Source of the DNA: Polaribacter glomeratus
GTDB lineage: Bacteria; Bacteroidota; Bacteroidia; Flavobacteriales; Flavobacteriaceae
DNA: 64,000 nt
NCBI RefSeq assembly: GCF_002954665.1
Contig: NZ_MSCM01000001.1
Span: 238,905-302,904 of the forward strand
Reading direction: 5' to 3'
Shown: piece after piece, positions 63,885 to 64,000 of the stretch
Position numbering within the stretch: the first letter of the stretch is position 1
Layout: the number at the start of each line of letters is the position of its first letter
Position numbers and translations under genes: made by a program
Notes under the pieces: model-generated
Databases searched by the model: none
What the model was told of the DNA's origin: nothing
Seen by the model: the letters and a program-made list of their open reading frames with translations, nothing else

Positions 63885-64000
63885 TTTTTTACTAGGTTTG
63901 CCAAACTTTTAAAAACGGTAAAAGAATACTAAGTAGCAGCCAAAAAGCAGTGTTAGTAAGCAATCTAAAAGTTGTACTTAAGTGTTTAATTGATACTTAA

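Noticed and set aside
63885..64000. Sequence after the tRNA cluster as a possible attachment site or gene start
   Set aside because: No repeat of a tRNA 3' end and no open frame is visible before the window ends.

Overview
The window is about 64 kb of AT-rich DNA from a member of the Flavobacteriaceae, most likely a cold-adapted marine genus close to Polaribacter. The evidence is the flavobacterial promoter element TAnnTTTG in front of many genes, typical Bacteroidetes families (TlpA/DUF4369, DUF4861, DUF6250, a NagB-PIG-L fusion, a hybrid two-component propeller sensor), frequent TTG starts, and a DUF3494 ice-binding-type lipoprotein. Genus and species are inferred.

Layout. (1) 1-2.0 kb: an acyltransferase cut by the window edge, aroC and tRNA-Ser. 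(2) 2.4-5.2 kb: the wreck of a polysaccharide utilisation locus (CBM9-like protein, esterase scrap, DUF6250 lipoprotein, sulfatase 3' half joined to the 5' part of a propeller sensor). (3) 5.2-19.1 kb: a sugar-acid and amino-sugar regulon. A LacI regulator and kduI-kduD-DUF4861 diverge from a perfect palindrome, and the same 26-bp core precedes a second operon (nucleotidyltransferase, NahK-like kinase, epimerase, MFS transporter, Gfo/Idh oxidoreductase, NagB-PIG-L). This suggests joint breakdown of a polymer of uronic acid and amino sugar, as in glycosaminoglycans. A decayed second copy of the kinase gene lies behind the operon. (4) 19.3-32.3 kb: an envelope/stress region (secreted basic protein, YtxH, AI-2E permease, AraC-type regulator, large PAS hybrid kinase, receiver protein, outer-membrane protein, CsbD, ice-binding-like lipoprotein, OmpA). 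Four promoters here share one strict architecture. (5) 32.4-41.4 kb: housekeeping genes (AlkB-like, rluF, tgt, LptF/G permease, EamA exporter, accA, TlpA, hutH).

(6) 41.4-52.3 kb is the most unusual part: a one-directional cassette array. Unrelated minus-strand genes (papain-like protease, SnoaL-like, DUF711, sterol-desaturase-like, CPBP protease, lipoproteins, the mobile mystery A/B pair, then decayed phzF and sigma-factor genes) are separated by a repeated ~180-bp block followed by a variable ~130-bp imperfect hairpin. The hairpins resemble integron attC sites in layout but not in consensus. Each repeat block ends in a copy of the 3' end of hutH, the gene at the border of the array. No integrase is in the window.

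(7) 52.6-64 kb: clpC, gyrA, a TPR protein, an NlpC/P60 hydrolase, a thiolase, a 7TM-HD phosphohydrolase and a three-tRNA cluster (Ser, Pro, Arg).
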